NCBI RefSeq assembly: GCF_964355755.1 | Contig: NC_092678.1 | Span: forward strand, 8,220,922 to 8,284,921 | Direction of reading: 5' to 3' | DNA length: 64,000 nt | Source of the DNA: Antedon mediterranea | Lineage: Eukaryota; Echinodermata; Crinoidea; Comatulida; Antedonidae | In this document: one piece after another, positions 1-10,899 of the stretch | How the letters are laid out: every line of letters begins with the position of its first letter | Numbering within the stretch: position 1 is the first letter of the stretch | Position numbers and translations under genes: made by a program | Notes under the pieces: model-generated | Told to the model about the DNA's origin: nothing | Database searches by the model: none | What the model saw: the letters and a program-made list of their open reading frames with translations, nothing else

Positions 1-98
1 GTAACGGTCTTAAAGTTAGAACGTGATGCAGTTGCAGCACGTGCTGCAGTTGTGGAGGTTAGAAAACGTTCATTGGAGACATTTCAGACTAAATCAAG

Positions 99-420
99 TT
101 ATTTTGTTTCAACCAAACGGATGAATAGCTCCATCTGTCTATTCATTTGGTCATTTTGATTTTGTATTTGTTGCCTGGTTAATTCAAGCTGTTGTTGCAT
201 TAAAAGCATCATGATTTTTCTCAGACTAAACCACTGAGCTATTCTGTTTAGTTTCTTGTTGTTTCCAATGTTCATGCTGTGGTGCATATTTCCCACCAGG
301 CAAAGTATCGCCTCGCTGAAGAGTCCTTAAGAAACTATGCGTCACCGAAATTATTTGCTTTCGGATGGGCTCTCTGATGAATTTACTCTCAATCCATTTT
401 GACAGACATTCACCCTCCAA
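99..420 (-). pseudogene. Possible Harbinger accessory-ORF remnant
   Basis: Two overlapping minus-strand reading frames end in a Met/Gln-rich, coiled-coil-like stretch (motif MMLLMQQQLELTRQQ) typical of the C-terminus of the Myb/SANT-like second protein of PIF/Harbinger transposons. It lies on the same strand as, and downstream of, a Harbinger transposase relic at 1180-1576. There is no intact domain, and the reading frame changes near position 290. The assignment rests on composition and position only, so it is weak; it may be ordinary noncoding sequence. Confidence 0.25.
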
Positions 421-1179
421 AATGGAACATGAAATGTGAGTTTTGATCTTAATCTACGAGAAGGAACATGGACAAAGAAACAAGAAATAAAATTACAATC
501 AAAATTACTATGTATTGTTTTTAGACTTTTTGAGACAAATCTCAATTAAATCACCAATTTCTTTGTCAGTCCAATAGGCCTCAGGACAGATGTAGATGAA
601 ATTGACGACATTATTTTGTATCAACCAATTCTACACAACAAAAATCTGAGATGAAATGACCCACTTTCCTCTTCTTGATCCCAACTGTATTTGGGTTAGT
701 TTTAACAACCTTTTGGTAGTGATGGGATATCATTTGCAGTGCTATACAGCTCATTAGTGTACAAGTGTATCGGATTCAGATGGATCAGTGTGTGTTTGTT
801 GCAAGTACATATGCTCTGGGACTTGCTTCTTGATTAAATGGGCAAACACCGTGTACCCCTAAAGCCTAGTTGTAACTGTCAATGATTGATGCTTTGGGTA
901 AAAAATTCTCAAAAGTCATGGCGTGTCACAATTTTCCCTATATAGTTTGACCAAACAAAATCACTGATTATTCTAATATTTATGTATGCAGTTTAAATTT
1001 ACTGCATAATCCACTTTAATCCACTGTCATGATCTATTTCTGAAAATAATAAATAAATAGTTAATTTATGTCTGTTGGAATCAGACTGGCGGTGGACCTT
1101 TTCCAAAAGTCTAAGATTCCAGCAGATCCACAATGAAATGAACAGACTCCCTGCAATTGCTATAATTGAGAAATTTTAG

Positions 1180-1580
1180 TTATTTTAGCAATATTTTATT
1201 TTTATTTAGTAATTGCTGCTTTAAATCCCAGTAACAAATAGCAATATTGTCTTCATTTTTCCTAGGTGGCCGTTCAAGCTTGTCTTTAACATCCCATGAG
1301 GGATTGTGAACTCCATTTTCTGTACAAAAATTGTGTAGAATGCAACAGAACCATGCACGGGACATAGCTTAGGTCATTGTCGTTTCTTTTCATTAAAATC
1401 TGCCACCTGCCCTTCAGCATTCCAAAACCTCTTTCGATCACTATAATATAGGCTTTAGGCAGTCCAAGGGATTGGTAAATTCCGGGATGCCATTTCAACC
1501 AAACATCAGATTGCATTCTTACTAGTAAAAATGAAAAGTTTTCCATAAAAGTTGTGGCAATATCCACCAGTTTCATTATG
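1180..1580 (-). pseudogene. PIF/Harbinger transposase fragment (DDE_Tnp_4 C-terminus)
   Basis: Minus-strand frames covering about 1576-1286 and 1365-1180 together give the end of a HARBI1-type nuclease. The first shows IERGFGMLKGRWQIL, the conserved block around the last catalytic acidic residue. The second, in another frame, shows AWFCCILHNFC, the CCxLHNxC block that follows it. A frame change near 1350 and missing N-terminal catalytic blocks make this a dead relic. Known role of the family: cut-and-paste transposition with 3-bp target duplications. The match is by motif only. Confidence 0.65.
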
Positions 1581-2145
1581 TAAGGAGTTCATTCATGCTT
1601 TAGTTTTGGTATATCATCTTTATGCAGGATAGTTAAAATGTTTCCATGTATTTCTTGGACCAACTCATATTCACTAAACTGCACTTTCAGACCTAGACTG
1701 GCCAGGACGCCTATCTGGGAGTGTATTTTTAATCATTGTGAGAGCAAACATTGAACTTGACATGAGGAAACATTTCTTCTTTATCGGAGGGGGATGGAGC
1801 GATAATAACAAGTGCATGTGTTTTGTTTTACTTGATGGGAGCAAGCTTACCATTTGGTTCAAATTTAATTTGAAAGCATGATTGACAAACACCTCTTTTG
1901 TTAATATTGTTTTCTAGATTTGTCACTTTTTCTTTAATGTTAAAGCAGCTCCATCTTTTCCAATTTGCACTTCTTGATTGGATCTTTTGAGGATTAACTG
2001 GACTTCTGATATAAGCAATTTTTCAACTGCCCTGGCCACAGATTAAGCTGTGGTCCTGAAACAACTTTGCCACATTTACATCTACTGTGTTGTTGATGGC
2101 ATCAGTGTTGTTGAAATTGTTTTGAAGCATTTATCAAACTTGTTG

Positions 2146-2391
2146 CTTACTGTATTTCATCTGGGCCTTTAAATGGCTGGTCATACTGCTATTGATATTG
2201 CAGCCATGCAATTTCAAGGACTTGTACATTTAAACAAGCTGCAGCAAATCCAGGATGTTCTGTAATGCATTGATAATCCCCTCTATTGTACATGGATGAA
2301 TCTTCTTCCAGCCGCCGTTCCACTGCTGCTATTTCTTTGCAACATCTACATTCTCGGTTTGTTGGTAGAATTTGGCAGTGGCCCTATGTAC
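2146..2391 (-). pseudogene. P2X7-type cytoplasmic cysteine-rich domain relic
   Basis: Reading the minus strand from about 2385 gives a conserved cysteine pattern (PTNRECRCCKEI), then CITEHPGFAAACLNVQVL and a WLQYQ segment. This order (CC-E motif, CI..HPGF, CLN..VL, Y..Y) is that of the zinc-binding ballast domain at the C-terminus of P2X7 receptors and of stand-alone invertebrate proteins. An in-frame TAG (2189-2191, complement) and a TAA near 2148 break it before the expected AYRQF block. No channel domain is nearby. It sits upstream, on the same strand, of a Harbinger transposase relic. Family recognition is from memory of motif order. Confidence 0.6.
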
Positions 2392-2756
2392 ACCTAAAAA
2401 AGTTCACAGATGTATGTAAATGTTGTGTGTCAATTAAAGTACAGATATATAATAATAAATAAAACAAATCCAAATCCTGTTAATCATTAACATCGGCTTT
2501 GTGCTACACTCGCCCTCAACCATCCCTCCAAACAAAGGCAAATCCTTGTTGGAGTCCGCAACATTTTTGTACCAGGTTGTGGTATTGTTCAATGGTGGTG
2601 TTCATCATCCACAGCTAATTTTCCGTAATCAATGTTCTGTAGAGGGGGTTGTGGCATCTGCCGGAAGATATTGCAGGATTCTCTGTAGTGCGATTGGTAG
2701 AAGCAGCCTTGCTGAACAATGCTTTTCCTTAGTGTCCGGCAATCCTAAATTGAATA

Positions 2757-2830
2757 ACGCGAGTGTCGCCGGTTTCATCCATTTGTGCGAAATGCCTACG
2801 TGTTCCAATACCACCACAACTACCATCCGG
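2757..2830 (-). repeat. Inverted diverged copy of the 7.4-10.4 kb array unit
   Basis: On the minus strand this contains a GGAACACGTAG block and GGATGAAACCGGCGACACTC, both found in the same order in every unit of the tandem array at 7438-10380 but with a shorter spacer. It is therefore a dispersed, inverted, diverged copy of that repeat, directly beside the 18-bp minisatellite. Confidence 0.55.
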
Positions 2831-2862
2831 CAGACACAAACCACAACATCATTCACCACTCA

Positions 2863-3352
2863 GGTGACAAACACCCCATAGATCACAAACACCACCCACA
2901 TCACAAACGCCACCCACATCACAAACACCACCCACATCACAAACACCACCCACGTCACAAACACCACCCACGTCACAAACACCACCCAGGTCACAAACAC
3001 CACCCAGGTCAGAAACATCAACCAGGTCAGAAACATCAACCAGATCACAAACACCACTCAGATCACAAACACCACTCAGATCACAAACACCACCCAGATC
3101 ACAAACACCACCCAGATCACAAACACCACCCAGATCACAAACACCACCCAGATCACAAACACCACCCAGATCACAAACACCATCCAGATCACAAACACCA
3201 TCCAGATCACAAACACCATCCAGATCACAAACACCATCCAGATCACAAACACCACCCAGATCACAAACACCACCCAGATCACAAACACCACCCAGATCAC
3301 AAACACCACCCAGATCACAAACACCACCCAGATCACAAACACCACCCAGCAA
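2863..3352. repeat. 18-bp minisatellite, about 27 copies
   Basis: Tandem CAGATCACAAACACCACC units with sequence variants grouped in blocks (CACATCACAAACGCC-like and CACGTCACAAACACC at the left, CAGGTC, then a long homogenised CAGATC stretch, with CCATCC variants near 3180-3240). The unit is a multiple of three and lacks stops in several frames, so long artificial open frames arise: His/Pro/Asp/Lys repeats on plus, hydrophobic or Gly/Val/Cys repeats on minus. There is no start context, intron signal or flanking domain to suggest translation. Confidence 0.95.
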
Positions 3353-3536
3353 TATTGTATAAATTTAGTGTATATAAAATGGTGTACTGTTATGCTTTGT
3401 GAAATTATTTAGTTTTAGATTTAGCTAGTATATTTTATCATTCATTCATTCATCGACATTTTTTATTGAAATGCATTGGTGTTCTTGTTTTCAGTATTGT
3501 ATATTATGTTTACAGAATTTTTTGCTTAATCAACAT

Positions 3537-4022
3537 TTACCGTACTGACGCGGGTATAAGCCCATACTCTGGTATAAGCCCACCCTCGACTTTTGACTAA
3601 TTTTCATGAAAAATGAGGCACTCTGGTATAAGCCCACCCATTAATTCAAAGATCTACAGTGTGTGCCGTAATACATTATTTTGCATTTGGCGACATCCAC
3701 ACACCGCATACACCTTACCTTTGATCATAACCAAGCTAGGCTAATAATATATACGCTAGGGTAATATACGCCAGGCCATATGAGGCCTAGTGGTCCTGTT
3801 TTGTTTACACTCCATCACGATACAGTACAGTAAATTTTCTGAAACTCTACACCTTGTGTATTAGGCACCTTGTGAGGGCGCTCGCATGGTGGTTTCAGAG
3901 GAGGAATGTTTATGATTGAATACACAGTACATGTGCTGTTTTTGACGATCTGCATTTTTGGATCTTCGGGTATAAGCCCACCCCCCAAACTTGACGGGCT
4001 TATACCCGCGTCAGTACGGTAA
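3537..4022. mobile_element. Pogo/Tc1-like MITE with perfect TIRs and TA flanks
   Basis: A perfect inverted repeat of about 27 bp (core CCGTACTGACGCGGGTATAA) lies at 3537-3563 and 3996-4022. The outermost bases read TA, consistent with a TA target-site duplication flanking a 25-bp TIR. The motif GGTATAAGCCCACC is repeated internally at both ends. No transposase is encoded, so this is a non-autonomous element of Tc1/mariner/pogo type (inferred from the TA duplication). Confidence 0.85.
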
Positions 4023-5483
4023 TTGCTTAATTTCATTTATTGTTAAAACTTGCAATGATACTGTACAGTGTGATCGCTATATTGAATAGCTATTAGTTTT
4101 GTACACATTTTTTCGAAATTCTGGGAGCTTCTTTTTTCTGCTCCTATACCTTAGTAAATTATTAATAACTTCAAAATAATTTAGCCTTTCCTATAAAACA
4201 TCATCATATATTTTCTAATATCTCAATTGTAAATACTTTCATAACAATGATAATAATACTGCAATTTAGATAATGAAATCTTTATTTCCTAAATAAATAA
4301 TTCATTGGTGCAATTACATATCTTGAAAATGCCTCACTGGAGAATCCCTGATGCGTTCTCCAGATTAAGCTGGCTGTTGCCTACATACAGTAGTTGTTCT
4401 ATAACGCCATCTTGCTCAACCTTTGTCTAATATCTGATAAGGAACATTTGCTGCCTCGCAAATGTTACGTAATGTTTCCAGCTCTTAAAGGAATCCAGTA
4501 TTATATCTTTTAAACTAGTGTATATAGTAAATTGTATATAAAAATAAACAATGGATAAAGTTTAAAAGCAATTACCAATATTTTTGTTCCACGGTAGGAT
4601 GCTACGATCGGTGGTGGGATGGAAGTCTCTTCACCCGGGATCTTCGTATACTTCGTACACATGCGAATATTACTGTAGTGTCAGTTGTCTGTATTTATCC
4701 AGCTTAATTTCACCGTAATTTCTCTCTTTTTTGCTGTTTCTTCAAAGTTTTGCGTTTTATAGTGTATGCTGATTGATTCTTCCCTGTTTTGGAACAGCTT
4801 TTAATACAATTCTTGCATACAAAATAAACAGAAAACACTTTTTACTGTTTGTTGCTTTTGATTTTTATTTACTTGTTTGGTGAATTAAAGTAATAATGTC
4901 GATTATAAAAGTGATAATCAAGAAAATGATTTTAGGCCTAGCTACAGTAGGTAGGCATACCGCATAGCCTAGCTAAAAAATGTTATTTGATGCATTTGAT
5001 AATTAAATGTTATGAATTAATTAACATCTTAATACCATTTATGATTTATTCGACTTCTTTAAATCATTATATAATAATTTCCATTAATGCTAGGAAAGTT
5101 CTTTCTGATTTTGTTTACGATGCAGGCTGGGATGACGCCTATAAGAATGATAGTAATGCTATATTAAAATCGGCTTGGTTAAGAACCAGCAATCTAAAAT
5201 CATAACATTATCCTCTATAAACCGTTATTAGTAATAGTACTTCAGTTCAGTTTTATTGACATTTTGTTTTTGTATATTAATTATCATTAAAAATGTAATA
5301 TTTGAATCGTCATCTTTGGTTATTAGTTTAGAGATGTAAGCAGACAGTTTGTAGTTTAAACGGAACAGGCGTACAAACAAGCAATTATTTTGAAGTAAAT
5401 CTAACGTGGTAAATGATAGCAGCCAAGAACACAAACACAATTTAGTAATTCATTTTAAACTTTATTTTTCTTCTTTGTAGTTT

Positions 5484-5765
5484 AAGTTAGCTTTTACTCT
5501 AGAAGAATGAACAATCAATTACTAAGAATATATGTAAATCATTGTATAATTGTTGAATTGACATCTAAAGTTAGCTTTTACTCTAGAAGAATGAATAATC
5601 AATTATAAGAATATATGCAAACCATTGTAATAAACGTCGAATTGACATAAATTGTTCTACGTTAGCTTTTACTCTAGAAGAATGAACAATCAATTATTAA
5701 GAATATAGGCAAACAATTGTAATAAACGTCGAATAAACATATAATGTTCTAACGTAAGCTTTCAA
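5484..5765. repeat. Three-copy tandem repeat of about 87-91 bp
   Basis: The block TTAGCTTTTACTCTAGAAGA recurs near 5488, 5572 and 5661, each followed by an AT-rich segment containing AACAATCAATTA and ending in a GTCGAAT-type block; a degenerate fourth start occurs near 5750. No coding potential is evident. Confidence 0.85.
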
Positions 5766-5799
5766 TAGAAAAGCATGGAAAAGTTATCTCTAGCTCTCT

Positions 5800-5872
5800 A
5801 GGGACCACGGGCTGGCCAATATATCTAGCGCCCTCGGACCACAGGCTGGCCAAAAAAGAACCACAGACTGGC
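5800..5872. repeat. Short tandem ACCACxGxCTGGCCA repeats
   Basis: Three imperfect copies of an ACCAC(G/A)G(G/A)CTGGCCA block occur within about 70 bp, just past the 3' end of the P2X7-like fragment. Confidence 0.6.
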
Positions 5873-6170
5873 CATGTGTTTCCCGACCCCTTTAGTACCG
5901 AGGCGGTCATGCACCCAGTAGGTGAACTGCCTGTACGCCTGAAGGTGAAATGTTTCGTTCAGGATCGGGTCAATGATGCTGTCTCGCCTAATGTCTGTCC
6001 GGGCAACAAGTGCAGTTCTAATTACTGCAGGATGTAAACACACAAATTCGAATTCAAAATGGTCTAAAATGCATGCCATTTCGTTTTCTAATCCCATGTT
6101 CATCTTCGCTTGTACATTTTCAATTTGGCAACAAAGGCATTCCACATCAGTGTCATCAATTCACATTGGC
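5825..6170 (-). pseudogene. P2X7-type cytoplasmic domain fragment (second copy)
   Basis: The minus-strand frame runs from a cysteine motif (DVECLCCQIENVQAKM) through a CILDHFEFEFVCLHPAVI block to AYRQFTYWVHDRLG. Order and spacing match the P2X7 C-terminal zinc-binding ballast domain, where CC-E, CI..H..F..VCL and AYRQF..W..G.LG are hallmark positions. It is better preserved than the copy at 2146-2391. A stop lies just upstream of the acidic DDTDVEC start, and the final expected block is replaced by unrelated sequence. A Harbinger DDE fragment lies immediately upstream on the same strand (6425-6228). Without channel domains it is not a P2X receptor gene. Confidence 0.65.
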
Positions 6171-6227
6171 ACGATTTCTCCTTGTTTATTTACCCTCAAT
6201 TTCTACATAAGTTAAAACACTCTAGCG

Positions 6228-6425
6228 TCATGGACACTTCCAGACATTCCCAACAAAAGTGTTCATGAATTTTCCATCCACATTCACCATGGCTTGGAGC
6301 ACCACTACGAGAATGACCACTTGTGATTGAAATAATCCTGGGCATGTTCTTTTGTAGCAAATATTTTTATGTGTGCCCTCTATTGCGCCAGCAGTCTTTT
6401 CATTTTGGAAAACTTGAAAAATCAT
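6228..6425 (-). pseudogene. PIF/Harbinger transposase fragment (first DDE block)
   Basis: This short minus-strand open frame contains AGAIEGTHKNI and, after a spacer, LQAMVNVDGKFMNTFVG. These correspond to the IDGTHI and VVD..G.F block around the first two catalytic aspartates of DDE_Tnp_4 (HARBI1-like) nucleases. The first Asp is replaced by Glu (IEGTH), as seen in some family members. The C-terminal half is missing, so it is a relic. Confidence 0.6.
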
Positions 6426-6705
6426 CTCATAATTTACATTCCTAAATATGGTTTACACACTAATATATAGCCCATTTTAAAAAATGGCTGTTTGAAATTG
6501 GCTGTACTACCATCAGTTTTTGTTCCTCTGATAGATGAAGTATCCATTAAACTGCATTGTGTTCTGCATTGGGGCATGAGCAAAGAGTCGACAGAACAAC
6601 ATATTCCATAAAATTTGCTATTTACTTGGTCATCACCATGTTTCTAAAATACCCCATCAGTCGAAAGTTGATTAGCCTCTTCCACAAATGAGAGACATCT
6701 TTGGT

Positions 6706-6966
6706 TCAGATTTTCCAAACCACACACCGGCAAGTCTCATGTCTAACCTTAATGGGAAGTTCATTAACCATCAAGTATATAGGCCAAAGTGAATAGTTAC
6801 CGGACTTGAATAATGCTACACCATCAGTATTAAAAGTATATGAAAAGTTGTTTGGATTGTTAAGAACTCCCACTCCAAATGGTTTTTTATAAGCTCCACC
6901 ATCAAGGATATCTTGTTGGACCCGTTGCAAACCCATTAGACCCGTTGAGATTGTCCGAAAACACAC
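6706..6966 (-). pseudogene. tnp2-like (EnSpm/CACTA-type) transposase fragment
   Basis: The frame contains FSYTFNTDGVALFKSGNYSLW followed by an NELP block with KVRHE, the strongly conserved NTDG..(I/L)FKS....WPI...(I/V)NELP..(V/I)R segment of metazoan tnp2-type transposases. Only this block is present; its upstream end is replaced by the 35-bp minisatellite at 6973-7297, so the copy is truncated. Confidence 0.55.
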
Positions 6967-6972
6967 ATTGGA

Positions 6973-7297
6973 TTTTCCAATGGGTTTCCAATGGGTTCCC
7001 TAATGGGTTTCCAACGGGTTCCCTAATGGGTTTCCAACGGGTTCCTAGGTTTTCAATGGGTTCCTAATGGGTTTCCAATGGGTGATCCTAATAGGTTTCC
7101 AATGGGTTCCTAATGGGTGATCCTAATAGGTTTCCAATGGGTTCCTAATGGGTGATCCTAATAGGTTTCCAACGGGTTCCTAATGGGTGATCCTAATAGG
7201 TTTCTAATGGGTTCCTAATGGGTGATCCTAATAGGTTTTCAATGTGTGATCCTAATAGGTTTCCAATGGGTTCCTAATGGGTGATCCTAATAGGTTG
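6973..7297. repeat. 35-bp minisatellite (GGGTTCCTAATGGGTGATCC type)
   Basis: A core unit of about 35 bp containing GGGTTCCTAATGGGTGATCC and TAATAGGTTTCCAAT is repeated about seven times at 7070-7297. It is preceded by shorter, simpler GGGTTTCCAA(T/C)GGGTTCC units at 6973-7070, suggesting growth from a 14-21 bp progenitor. Confidence 0.9.
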
Positions 7298-7437
7298 CTT
7301 ATCGTCCATTTTGATTCCATCTATGTGATCTACCCATGCTACATAATCATTCATCACCCGATGGAGAAAGATACCCTGAGAAAGAGACCCAGAAAAGCAA
7401 CATAACTTTCTAGGATTTGCTTGATTTGTCGTGGTGG

Positions 7438-10380
7438 TCTTGGAACACATAGAGGAGAGCGATTAAAATCTCTTGAAAAAACGGTAAATACTGACAGACA
7501 GAAAATTTACTGTCTCTTCTTGTAGCCTGTTCAAAGTAGAAACAGAATAAAATATCCATTGGTCTTTAAAGGCAGCTCGTCAGAGTACACAGTAAGTTAA
7601 AGAGGTCCAAGTCAAAATGTTTATGGGACTGTGATTATTGTGATACTACCATTGTAGTGTTTTAAGGAAGTGCAGACATCTTAGGGTAATTTTTTATTCT
7701 ATATGAAAGTTTTAGTGTCGTGGTGGTCTTGGAACACGTAGTAGTGGGCGATGAAAACCTCTTGAATTTCAGCCAAAAGGATGAAACCGGCGACACTCGC
7801 GTTGTCGAAACACTATCTCTTTGTCTATCAAGACAACTCTACTGTAAAAACTGTAAATACAGACAGACTTCCTGTAGCCTGTTAAAAATAGAAACAGAAT
7901 AAAATATCCATTGGTCTTTAAAGGTAGCTCGTCAGATTACACAGTAAGTTAAAGAGGTCCAAGTCAAAATGTTTATGGGACTGTAATTATTGTGATACTA
8001 TTGTATTGTTTTGAGGAAGTGCAGACATTTTATTGTCATTTTTTATTCTATATGAAAGTTTTAGTGTCGTGGTGGTCTTGGAACACGTAGTAGTGAGCGA
8101 TGAAAACCTCTTGAATTTCAGCCAAAAGGATGAAACCGGCGACACTCGCGTTGTCGAAACACTATCTCTTTGTCTATCAAGACAACTCTACTGTAAAAAC
8201 TGTAAATACAGACAGACTTCCTGTAGCCTGTTAAAAATAGAAACAGAATAAAATATCCATTGGTCTTTAAAGGTAGCTCGTCAGATTACACAGTAAGTTA
8301 AAGAGGTCCAAGTCAAAATGTTTATGGGACTGTAATTATTGTGATACCATTGTATTGTTTTGAGGAAGTGCAGACATTTTATTGTCATTTTTTATTCTAT
8401 ATGAAAGTTTTAGTGTCGTGGTGGTCTTGGAACACGTAGTAGTGAGCGATGAAAACCTCTTGAATTTCAGCCAAAAGGATGAAACCGGCGACACTCGCGT
8501 TGTCGAAACACTATCTCTTTGTCTTTCCAGACAACTCTACCGTAAAGACGGTAAATACTGACGACAAGAAATGTAATGTCTCTTCTTGTAGCATTTTGTG
8601 GTGAATTTTAGTCTTAAGGATATCATAAGAATCCAACTTTGTCCTTATTATTTCTGCATTCTTTTTGTTCTGTCTAATCCTTCCTGAATTTTTGCATTAC
8701 CCCAAATGCTGATTAAATCATGGGTATTTCAGATTTTGCAATTTCTGCATGTATAACCTTAGCGTTAGAACTCATAGAAGCTGTTGTATCATAGGCTTGA
8801 CCTCTTCAGTTTGAAAGTGATATCTTATGAATGTCCAGCGATTTCCTAATGGCATCGCTTATTGCCATGCCAGTTGTTCTTTCTAAATGGCACATGTCTA
8901 GCAAAACTTTGCATTTCTTTGGGTTGGATGGGTCGCTATGATATCTAGGAAACGTAAGCAGACAGATAGTACCTCTTGTCCATGAGAGCTGGTTTTGTCC
9001 GCCATTAATGCAAAGTGTTTGTCAAGGCATTTCCAAAATTTATCCCGAATTAAATTTACCGTTATGGTTATAATTTCGTTTTAGGTTGTTTTACTTGTGT
9101 ACCTGGCATTCTTGGGTCCAGACACAAGATATTCTTTCAACACAGGATTTGACTTTGCCAATAGGCGAAGAACTGCAATAAAATTTCCCTCATTGTGTGT
9201 TTCTAGTTTTGAAAAATCAATCAAATCGTCTCGATGTCCACGCAATACTATGTGCTGTTTTGCACATAGTAGCACAGAATCGACAATAACTGGCAAAGCA
9301 AAACTGTTTTTTTGTGATGATCGTTCACTTATTTGAACATCAATTCTTTTATCAATGTTACTTGCTTGAGAGCGAACAGCTAATAACCGTTCGCACATAG
9401 AGAAGAGCGATGAAAACCTCATGAATTTCAGCCAAAAGGATGAAACCGGCGACACTCGCGTTGTCGAAACACTATCTCTTTGTCTATCCAGACAACTCTA
9501 CCGTAAAGACGGTAAATACGGACAGGCAGTAAATTTAATGCCTCTGCTTGTAGCCTGTTGAAACTAGAAACAGAATAAAATATCCATTGGTCTTTAAAGG
9601 TAGCTCGTCAGAGTACACAGTAAGTTAAAGAGGTACAAGTCCAATTTTTATGGAACTATAATCATTGTGATACGATTGTATTGTTTTGAGGAAGTGCAGA
9701 CATCTTAGGGTCATTTTCTATTGCTTATGAAAGTTTTAGTGTCGTGATGGTCTTGGAACACGTAGAGGAGAGCGATGAAAACCTCTTGAATTTCAGCCAA
9801 AAGGATGAAACCGGCGACATTCGCGTTGTCGAAACACTATCTCTTTCTCTATCCAGACAACTCTACCGTAAAGACGGTATTAAATACTGACAGACAGGAA
9901 ATTTAAAGCCTCTGCTTGTAGCCTGTTGAAACTAGAAACAGAATAGAATATCCATTGGTCTTTAAAGGTAGCTCGTCAGAGTACACTGTAAGTTAAAGAG
10001 GTCCAAGTCAAAATGTTTATGGTACTTTAATCATTGTGATACGATTGTATTGTTTCGAGGAAGTGCAGACATCTTATGGTCATTTTTTATTCCTTGTGAA
10101 AGTTTTAGTGTCGTGATGGTCTTGGAACACGTAGAGGAGAGCGATGAAAACCTCTTGAATTTCAGCCAAAAAGATGAAACCGGCGACATTCGCGTTGTCG
10201 AAACACTATCTCTTTGTCTATCCAGACAACTCTACCGTAAAGATGGTAAATACTGACAGACAGGAAATTTAATGCCTCTGCTTGTAGCCTCTTGAAAGTA
10301 GAAACAGAATCAAAATATCCATTGGTATTTATATTTCAGCCAAAAGGATAAAACCGGCAACACTCGCGTTGTCAAAACAC
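7438..10380. repeat. Tandem array of about 349-369-bp units interrupted by hAT sequence
   Basis: The anchor GTCGTG(G/A)TGGTCTTGGAACAC starts at 7438, 7717, 8066, 8415, 9741 and 10110, giving periods of 279 (a deleted unit), 349, 349 and 369 bp. Each unit carries GGATGAAACCGGCGACACTC (or a variant), a pair of CGTAAAGACGG/CTCTACCGT-like blocks and AAAGGTAGCTCGTCAGA. A hAT-like coding fragment replaces part of the unit between about 8590 and 9395. Units 7717 and 8066 are almost identical, implying recent duplication. Short open frames in the units have no recognisable product. Confidence 0.9.
8590..9395 (-). pseudogene. hAT transposase fragment (DUF4371/ZMYM1-type)
   Basis: Minus strand: an open frame to about 9081 shows NIDKRIDVQ, then VLLCAKQHIVLRGHRDD, GNFIAVLRLLAKSNPVL and a PKNARYTSKT block. 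In order these are the signature of the N-terminal catalytic region (DUF4371) of ZMYM1-like hAT transposases. Downstream to about 8780 the frame is degenerate, but ADKTSSHGQEVLSVCLRFLD matches the next block (LADETTD..SKEQLS.C.RFV). Multiple stops and shifts make it inactive. Both ends join the 350-bp array units, so the open frame's first residues come from the repeat. Confidence 0.8.
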
Positions 10381-10398
10381 CATATGTCTCTCTAATTT

Positions 10399-10870
10399 TT
10401 ATGCCGTTACGGTTATAATTTCGTTTTTGGGTTGTTTTACTTGTTTACCTGGCATTTTTTGGTCCAGACACAAGATATTCTTTTAATACAGGATTTGATT
10501 ATGCCAATAGGCGAAGAACTGCAATAAAATTTCCCTCATTGTGCGTTTCTGGTTCTGAAAAATGTTTTGCACATAGTAGCACAGCACATACGGTAAATGG
10601 CAAAACCAAACAGTTTTTTTGCACATTTTGTGATGATCGTTCATTTATTTGAACATCAATTCTTTTATCATTGTTACTTGCTTGTGAGCGAACAGCTAAT
10701 AACTGTTCGATGCTTTGCTTACGGTAATCCTTTTGTTCACGACTGTCTAAAAGTTCTTTTGATTTATTGTAGTTTGTGAATGGTGAAACTACAAAAGCAC
10801 CCAGTTTATCTTTTTTGACTAATGAAAAAAAATAAAACTTTGAATCTTCCTCCTTCCTCAAACACGGCAA
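10399..10870 (-). pseudogene. Second hAT (DUF4371-type) transposase fragment
   Basis: The minus-strand frame from 10870 contains KLGAFVVSPFTNYNK, a KDYRKQS helix, NNDKRIDVQINERSSQ and GNFIAVLRLLA, overlapping and extending N-terminally the fragment at 8590-9395. The LRGHRDD block is deleted (the sequence jumps from AKHF to SEPETHNEG). The 3' part to 10399 matches the sequence beside the first copy. Both fragments derive from one family and frame the tandem array. Confidence 0.75.
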
Positions 10871-10899
10871 GATCTCTCTGCTGAGATCTCATCTGCGCA

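Noticed and set aside
2501-2881. 126-codon plus-strand ORF
   Set aside because: Overlaps the inverted array-unit relic and the start of the minisatellite; no domain recognised.
2860-3345. Minus-strand hydrophobic WVVFVI repeats as a membrane protein
   Set aside because: Frame artefact of the minisatellite.
3000-3350. CRISPR-like array
   Set aside because: Eukaryotic context; units are contiguous with no unique spacers.
2785-3402. 205-codon His/Pro/Asp/Lys-repeat ORF as a protein gene
   Set aside because: It is the 18-bp minisatellite read in one frame; other frames are equally open and no start context or flanking conserved sequence supports translation.
4987-5205. Small ORF with a possible VLSDFVYDAGWDDAYKND tail
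   Set aside because: Resembles transposon-derived sequence but is too short and has no recognised motif.
7720-8251. Repeated 60-72-codon ORFs
   Set aside because: These are units of the tandem array; the same peptide recurs only because the DNA is duplicated.
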